Of a stretch of DNA of 64,000 nucleotides, positions 60,093 to 64,000 are shown one piece after another. This DNA comes from Sva-07 sp963774765. GTDB lineage: Bacteria > Actinomycetota > Acidimicrobiia > Acidimicrobiales > Ilumatobacteraceae. The notes under the pieces are model-generated. The model was given only the letters and a program-made list of their open reading frames with translations. It was not told the origin of the DNA and made no database searches. The DNA lies in contig CAVZGP010000031.1 in assembly GCA_963774765.1 (NCBI GenBank), positions 186,001 through 250,000 of the forward strand. The letters run 5' to 3'. Position 1 is the stretch's first letter; each line of letters begins with the position of its first letter. A program made the position numbers and the translations under genes.

Positions 60093-60187
60093 CTGCGCCC
60101 CTCACGTCTCGGATTCCGGGACGTGAGGGGCGCAGGCGGGGACGTGAGGGGCGCAGATCGCGTCGTGGGACGTGAGGGGCGCAGATC
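60093..60187. repeat. Hairpin plus three direct repeats of GGGACGTGAGGGGCGCAG
   Basis: CTGCGCCCCTCACGT (60093-60107) pairs with ACGTGAGGGGCGCAG (60121-60135). The unit GGGACGTGAGGGGCGCAG occurs directly at 60118, 60139 and 60167; the last copy extends into the stop codon of the convergent GH1-like gene. It occupies the 121-bp gap after the AAA gene. Confidence 0.88.
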
Positions 60188-61079
60188 AGTCGAGGAAGGC
60201 GGCGCTCGACGGGGTCGGTGCGCGGTCGGCGTCGAGGAGGCCGGCGGGGGAGTCGGGGCCGGCGATGGCGGGTTCGAGGAAGGCGATCTCGATCGGCACG
60301 CCATCGGCAACAGCGTCATCGAGCACCGACCGCAAGGCGCCCACCACGTCGCCAGCGGCGTCCGCGTCGTCGTGACCTGCGCTGAACCCGCTGATCACCA
60401 GCGCGGAGTCGGCGGCGTCGGCGGCCTCGCGCAATTCGCCGCCCCAACGGTCGGCGGCACGCGAGAGCCCGGCCGAGTCGACCGGATCCTCGCTGCCCCA
60501 CTCGCCGGTGAGTACGGCACCGAGCAGATCCATCCTGTCCTCGTATCGACCGACCGTGGTTGCCCGTTCGCGCAGATCGACCGCGGCGACCACCGGCGGT
60601 CCTCCGGAGAGGATGCCCCACGTGTCGATCCATGGCTGATCAGGCGCGCCGGCAGGAATGCAGGCGAACGGCACCCAGCCTCCGACGTGGTCACCGAACC
60701 GTTCCGCCGCCCGCTCGACCCAACGCGGCCACCACGTCGTGAACGTCTCGTCGTTGGAGAACCCGCCGTCGTTGTCGAACCACCGCGGGATCGAGGCTTC
60801 GTGGAGGCAGGCCCACGGGCGCACACCGATCGCCTCTGCGGCCTGCAGGATCTGTTCGAACCGTTCGGCCCAGTCGGCGTCGAGCGTTCCCGGTTTCGGT
60901 TGCAGCCGCGCCCAGTCGAGTGCGATTCGCGCATCGGTGATCCCCAGTTCCTGCAGCGCGGCGAGGTCGTCGGGCCAGCGTGTGCGAAAGCCGTTGCCCG
61001 CTGTCGGACCACAGTCGGCGGTGTCTGCGTGGCCGAGCGTGGTGCCGGTGGTGAGGGCGGCTCCCCTGCGGAACGTCAT
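60186..61079 (-). CDS. GH1-like protein lacking catalytic glutamates
   Basis: Protein of 297 aa shaped like the N-terminal part of a family 1 glycosidase: GFRTRWPDDLAALQELG, ARIALDWARLQPKPG and RPWACLHEASIPRWFDNDGG follow the GH1 pattern. Where active enzymes have the acid/base Asn-Glu, this protein reads VPFACIPAG, and no TENG nucleophile motif is found; the chain is also about 150 aa shorter than GH1 enzymes. It is probably a non-catalytic relative. It begins 28 bp after the cyclase gene and looks like its operon partner. Confidence 0.7.
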   Translation of the reverse strand: MTFRRGAALTTGTTLGHADTADCGPTAGNGFRTRWPDDLAALQELGITDARIALDWARLQPKPGTLDADWAERFEQILQAAEAIGVRPWACLHEASIPRWFDNDGGFSNDETFTTWWPRWVERAAERFGDHVGGWVPFACIPAGAPDQPWIDTWGILSGGPPVVAAVDLRERATTVGRYEDRMDLLGAVLTGEWGSEDPVDSAGLSRAADRWGGELREAADAADSALVISGFSAGHDDADAAGDVVGALRSVLDDAVADGVPIEIAFLEPAIAGPDSPAGLLDADRAPTPSSAAFLD

Positions 61080-61107
61080 GGGTGGTGCGTGCTGGTTCTT
61101 CGGCCGA

Positions 61108-61653
61108 TCAGATGAACGGCGTACGCGTCCAGAGCTCGGACGAGTCGAGGTTCGACGAGTGCGGCGTACCCGACAAGCTGACCACGTCGATCGGTCCCGG
61201 GAATCCGCGCAGCTCCACCTCGCCGTACGGTTCGGCGGTGACGCCCTCGGGGAGCCGCTGGAGCTGCATCGTGGGCATCAACACCTGCACACCGCGGGCG
61301 TAGTCGCACAGTCTCGCGGCCATGTTGACCGCGGACCCGATGTAGTCGTCCCCTTCGAACAGCAGCGCATGTCCGGTCGCCAATCCGGCCCGGATCGTCA
61401 ATGGCGCGCACACGTCGGTGGCGCGTTGTTCGAGGTCGAGCACGAAGTCGATCGCATCGCACTGATCGACGGCCACGACCATGCAACCGTCACCGAGCCA
61501 CTTGGCGATGCGTACACCGCGGTCGGAGGCAACGGTACGGACGATGCCTCGAAACGTGCCGAGGATACGGCCGGCGGCGTCGTCGCCGAACGCGGCGGTG
61601 TAGTTCGTGAAGCCTGACAGGTCGACGAAGACGAACGTGCGGGGGACACGCAT
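61108..61653 (-). CDS. Class III adenylate/guanylate cyclase catalytic domain
   Basis: A bare cyclase domain of 181 aa with no sensor or membrane part. Metal-binding Asp11 lies in FVDLSGFTNYT and Asp55 in KWLGDGCMV; Lys51 and the Asp of DYIGSAVNMAARL are the adenine-selecting residues, and the transition-state Asn-x3-Arg is NMAAR. This pattern favours adenylate cyclase activity. Because isolated domains dimerise, it could form the two active sites itself. The ATG is supported by TAACAT 7 nt upstream. Divergent from the VWA gene. Confidence 0.87.
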   Translation of the reverse strand: MRVPRTFVFVDLSGFTNYTAAFGDDAAGRILGTFRGIVRTVASDRGVRIAKWLGDGCMVVAVDQCDAIDFVLDLEQRATDVCAPLTIRAGLATGHALLFEGDDYIGSAVNMAARLCDYARGVQVLMPTMQLQRLPEGVTAEPYGEVELRGFPGPIDVVSLSGTPHSSNLDSSELWTRTPFI

Positions 61654-61660
61654 GGCGACG

Positions 61661-61666
61661 ATGTTA
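61661..61666 (-). promoter_or_regulatory. -10 element TAACAT, leaderless start of cyclase gene
   Basis: TANNNT hexamer with 7 nt to the ATG at 61653. Confidence 0.55.
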
Positions 61667-61700
61667 CGGGCTCCGGGCAGCGAAGTGGGGGACGACCCGT

Positions 61701-61706
61701 TAAGTT
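61701..61706 (+). promoter_or_regulatory. -10 element TAAGTT, leaderless start of VWA gene
   Basis: TANNNT hexamer with 6 nt to the ATG at 61713. Confidence 0.6.
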
Positions 61707-61712
61707 CCGGTC

Positions 61713-63794
61713 ATGACGAAGCGGTTCGAGTACTCCCGCTGGGATGGAACCCAGACCGGTTTCGAGTTCGATGCGGACGCGGCCTTCGACGAACTCACCG
61801 ACGAACTGCTCTACCACGGCGACGTGAACGCGGCGCTGCGTCGGATGATGCAGGAGGGCCTACGCGACCGCAACGGCGAGCAGCTCCAAGGGCTGCGCGA
61901 ACTGCTCGAACAACTCCGTGCCGAACGTCAGCAGCGGCTGGAGAGCTCCGACCTCGGTGGTGTCTACGACGAGATCAAGGCACAACTCGACGACATCATC
62001 GACGAGGAACGTCATGCGATCGACAACGCTCGACGCGACGCCGAGAACTCCGGCGACGAACGCCGAGCCGAGAACGCCCGAGCGGCAGCCGAGGAACGCA
62101 ACATGCGACTCGACCTGATGCCCGACGACCTCGCCGGCAAGGTCCGCGAGCTCGACGCGTACAACTTCGAGTCCAAGCAGGCCAAGGCCCGGTTCGACCA
62201 ACTGATGGAGCAGCTCAAGGAGCAGCTGATGCAGCAGATGGTCGATCAGATGTCCGGCGCGATGCAGAACATGACCCCCGAGGACATGGCGCGCATGAAG
62301 GACATGATGGCCGCGCTCAACGAGATGCTCGAGAAGCATCAACGAGGCGAGGATCCCGGCTTCGAGCAGTTCATGGAGGAGTACGGCGACTTCTTCCCCG
62401 AGAATCCCGAGACCGTCGAGGAACTGCTCGAACAGATGGCCAAGCGCATGGCGGCCATGCAGGCGATGATGAACTCGATGTCACCCGAGCAGCGCGCGCA
62501 GCTGCAGCAGTTGTCCGACCAGCTGATGGAGGACATGGACCTGCAGTGGCAGATGCAGCAGCTGTCCGGGAACCTCCAGCAGATGTTCCCGCAGCTCAAC
62601 TGGAACCAGAGCTACGACTTCGAGGGTCAGGACCCGATGGGGTTCCAGCAGGCGATGCAGGCGATGCAGGACATGGGTGACCTCGACCAGTTGGAGAACC
62701 TCCTGCGCAACGCCTCGAGCCCGGGCGCACTCGCCGAGGCCGACATGGATCGGGTGCGCGACCTGATGGGTGACGACGCGGCGAAGTCGCTGGAGCGTCT
62801 GGCCGAGCTGACCAAGATGCTCGAGGAAGCGGGGTTGATCGAGCAGAAGGAGGGGCGCCTGGAGATGACGCCCAAGGGCCTGCGCAAGATCGGCGCGAAC
62901 GCACTGCGGGATCTCTTCTCGAAGCTTGCCAAGGACACACTCGGCCAGCACGACACCAGCAACCTCGGGCAGGGCCACGAGCGCACGTACGACACGAAGC
63001 CCTACGAGTACGGCGATCCTTTCCAGCTCGACTTGAACCGCACGATCCGCAACGCGCTCCGCCGCAGCGGAGGGGGCACACCGATCCAGCTCGATCCATC
63101 CGACTTCGAAATCGAACGCATGGAGCACCTGACGCGCTCGTCGACGGTGCTGATGCTCGACCTGTCGCTGTCGATGCCGATGCGCGACAACTTCCTGCCG
63201 GCCAAGAAGGTCGCCATGGCACTGCACAGCCTGATCACGTCGCAGTTTCCGCGGGACTATCTCGGCATCGTCGGGTTCTCCGAGACCGCACGAATCCTCA
63301 CCGCCGAGCAGTTGCCGGAGGTGTCGTGGGACTTCGTGTACGGCACGAACATGCACCACGGCTTCACGTTGGCGCGCAAACTGCTCGCCCGCGAATCGGG
63401 CACCAAGCAGATCATCATGATCACCGACGGCGAACCGACGGCGCACATCATGGACAACGGGATGCCGTTCTTCAACTACCCCCCGGTGCGCGAGACCGTC
63501 GAGGCCACGCTGCGTGAGGTGGTTCGCTGCACCAAGGAGCAGATCCGGATCAACACGTTCGGTCTCGGCGCCGACGGGTCGCTGCGTCACTTCATCGAGC
63601 AGTTGACCCAAATCAATCGGGGACGGGCGTTCTTCACGACGCCGGAGCATCTTGGCGACTATGTGCTGGTCGACTTCATGCAGGGCAAGCGCGAACTCGC
63701 CGCGCCGCGGACGTCGCGCGGGCTGATTCGCGCGGACCGCGCGAATCTCTGGAAATCCGCCCTTGCGAAATCCCTGTGTGCTATGGCAGAATGA
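61713..63794 (+). CDS. VWA-domain protein (partner of ChlI-like ATPase)
   Basis: Protein of 693 aa. The N-terminal two thirds is highly charged and helical, with a Met/Gln-rich coiled-coil stretch (about 165-335, with EQLMQQMVDQ-like repeats). The C-terminal VWA domain has the MIDAS motif DLSLS (483-487), VGFSETARIL and ITDGEPTAHI. Such proteins combine with AAA+ ATPases of the ChlI/MoxR group, as in Mg-chelatase I-D pairs; the AAA gene at 58634 is the likely partner. The start is set by TAAGTT 6 nt upstream. Confidence 0.87.
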   Translation: MTKRFEYSRWDGTQTGFEFDADAAFDELTDELLYHGDVNAALRRMMQEGLRDRNGEQLQGLRELLEQLRAERQQRLESSDLGGVYDEIKAQLDDIIDEERHAIDNARRDAENSGDERRAENARAAAEERNMRLDLMPDDLAGKVRELDAYNFESKQAKARFDQLMEQLKEQLMQQMVDQMSGAMQNMTPEDMARMKDMMAALNEMLEKHQRGEDPGFEQFMEEYGDFFPENPETVEELLEQMAKRMAAMQAMMNSMSPEQRAQLQQLSDQLMEDMDLQWQMQQLSGNLQQMFPQLNWNQSYDFEGQDPMGFQQAMQAMQDMGDLDQLENLLRNASSPGALAEADMDRVRDLMGDDAAKSLERLAELTKMLEEAGLIEQKEGRLEMTPKGLRKIGANALRDLFSKLAKDTLGQHDTSNLGQGHERTYDTKPYEYGDPFQLDLNRTIRNALRRSGGGTPIQLDPSDFEIERMEHLTRSSTVLMLDLSLSMPMRDNFLPAKKVAMALHSLITSQFPRDYLGIVGFSETARILTAEQLPEVSWDFVYGTNMHHGFTLARKLLARESGTKQIIMITDGEPTAHIMDNGMPFFNYPPVRETVEATLREVVRCTKEQIRINTFGLGADGSLRHFIEQLTQINRGRAFFTTPEHLGDYVLVDFMQGKRELAAPRTSRGLIRADRANLWKSALAKSLCAMAE

Positions 63795-63888
63795 CGCCAC
63801 TGTAATTACGTCGCTGTCAATCATTCGTTTGGGGGCGGGTGATTGCCGACACATTCGACGCCTCCGGGCCCGCAGGGAGATTCTCCAC

Positions 63889-64000
63889 ATGCAGTTCATC
63901 ACCACATCCAGCATCACGGTCAGTGCCGTTCCGGTCGAACCCGACCCCGACTGGCACGACTACGCGAACTGCCTGGGTGTCGACCCCGACCTGTTCTTCC
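63889..64000 (+). CDS. WhiB-family regulator, 3'-truncated by window end
   Basis: Only 37 codons are visible. The sequence DWHDYANCLGVDPDLFF matches the N-terminal segment of WhiB-like proteins around the first of four cysteines (Cys in YANC) that ligate a [4Fe-4S] cluster. WhiB proteins are actinobacterial redox-sensing transcription factors. A GGGAGA site lies upstream of the ATG at 63889 (ribosome site CAGGGAGA near 63873-63880). Which WhiB subgroup it belongs to cannot be told from this fragment. Confidence 0.82.
   Translation, partial: MQFITTSSITVSAVPVEPDPDWHDYANCLGVDPDLFF

Noticed and set aside
58607..60319. 570-aa minus-strand frame opposite the AAA gene
   Set aside because: Antisense shadow of the AAA ATPase gene, whose Walker and sensor motifs are intact.
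60186..61079. Functional beta-glucosidase
   Set aside because: Both catalytic Glu motifs are absent and the barrel is shortened; kept only as a GH1-like pseudoenzyme.

Overview
The window is high-GC bacterial DNA with dense, mostly short-spaced genes, many GTG starts and gene content typical of Actinomycetota: a WhiB-type regulator at the right edge, DUF4032, DUF3097, an EF-G2-like GTPase, PcrA, and a ChlI-like AAA protein with a VWA partner. The overall character suggests the class Acidimicrobiia (Ilumatobacter-like); that placement is inference from gene content, not a database result. Nothing looks like a plasmid, prophage or CRISPR locus, and no transposase gene is present.

Layout. 1-5.3 kb: end of a kinase-like DUF4032 gene, deoC, tRNA-Arg(CCG), a short-chain dehydrogenase, an orphan DNA methyltransferase and an MFS exporter. 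5.6-13.3 kb: YaaA, a ferredoxin/P450 pair, two crcB fluoride-channel genes, a two-component system with an FAD oxidoreductase, and a secreted or anchored protein. 13.4-21.9 kb: an ABC-F ATPase, two VOC-type genes (one fused to a pterin dehydratase), a frame-disrupted methyltransferase, an EF-G-like GTPase and pcrA with a disrupted 3' end. 22-27 kb: a metal-handling cluster (DUF305, YcnI, a CopC-CopD fusion that is frame-disrupted, and a CDF exporter). 27.7-33.9 kb: a B12-binding methylmalonyl-CoA mutase domain, sucCD, purH and metF. 34-38.2 kb: two tandem acyltransferase-3/SGNH paralogues. 38.3-47.5 kb: mdh, an AbiEi/DUF559-like gene framed by hairpins, a META-domain lipoprotein, deoD, an Fpg/Nei glycosylase, an SCP2-like gene, a DUF4349 lipoprotein, an SDR, DUF3097 and a MazG-like gene. 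47.7-53.5 kb: membrane pyrophosphatase and the sdhCAB operon. 53.5-64 kb: a large lipoprotein, a methyltransferase, a GH2 enzyme, a ChlI-like AAA ATPase, a GH1-like pseudoenzyme with a class III cyclase, a VWA protein and the start of whiB.

How the genes connect. Succinyl-CoA synthetase, succinate dehydrogenase and malate dehydrogenase cover three TCA steps, with the B12-binding domain feeding methylmalonyl-CoA toward succinyl-CoA. MetF and PurH draw on the folate one-carbon pool; DeoD and DeoC handle nucleoside salvage. The 22-27 kb block looks like copper/zinc homeostasis.

The most unusual signal is not a gene. About twenty palindromic elements in at least five sequence families lie in intergenic DNA, many within 0-10 bp of stop codons. 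Some supply the stop codon itself, one lies in frame inside the ABC-F gene, and two related families form arrays with 61-63 bp period, one of which brackets the AbiEi/DUF559-like gene on both sides. A second pervasive signal is a TANNNT -10 hexamer ending 6-7 nt before the start codon of at least sixteen genes, which implies widespread leaderless mRNAs. Three genes carry single-base frame disruptions, which may be real or may be base-calling errors in the source assembly.
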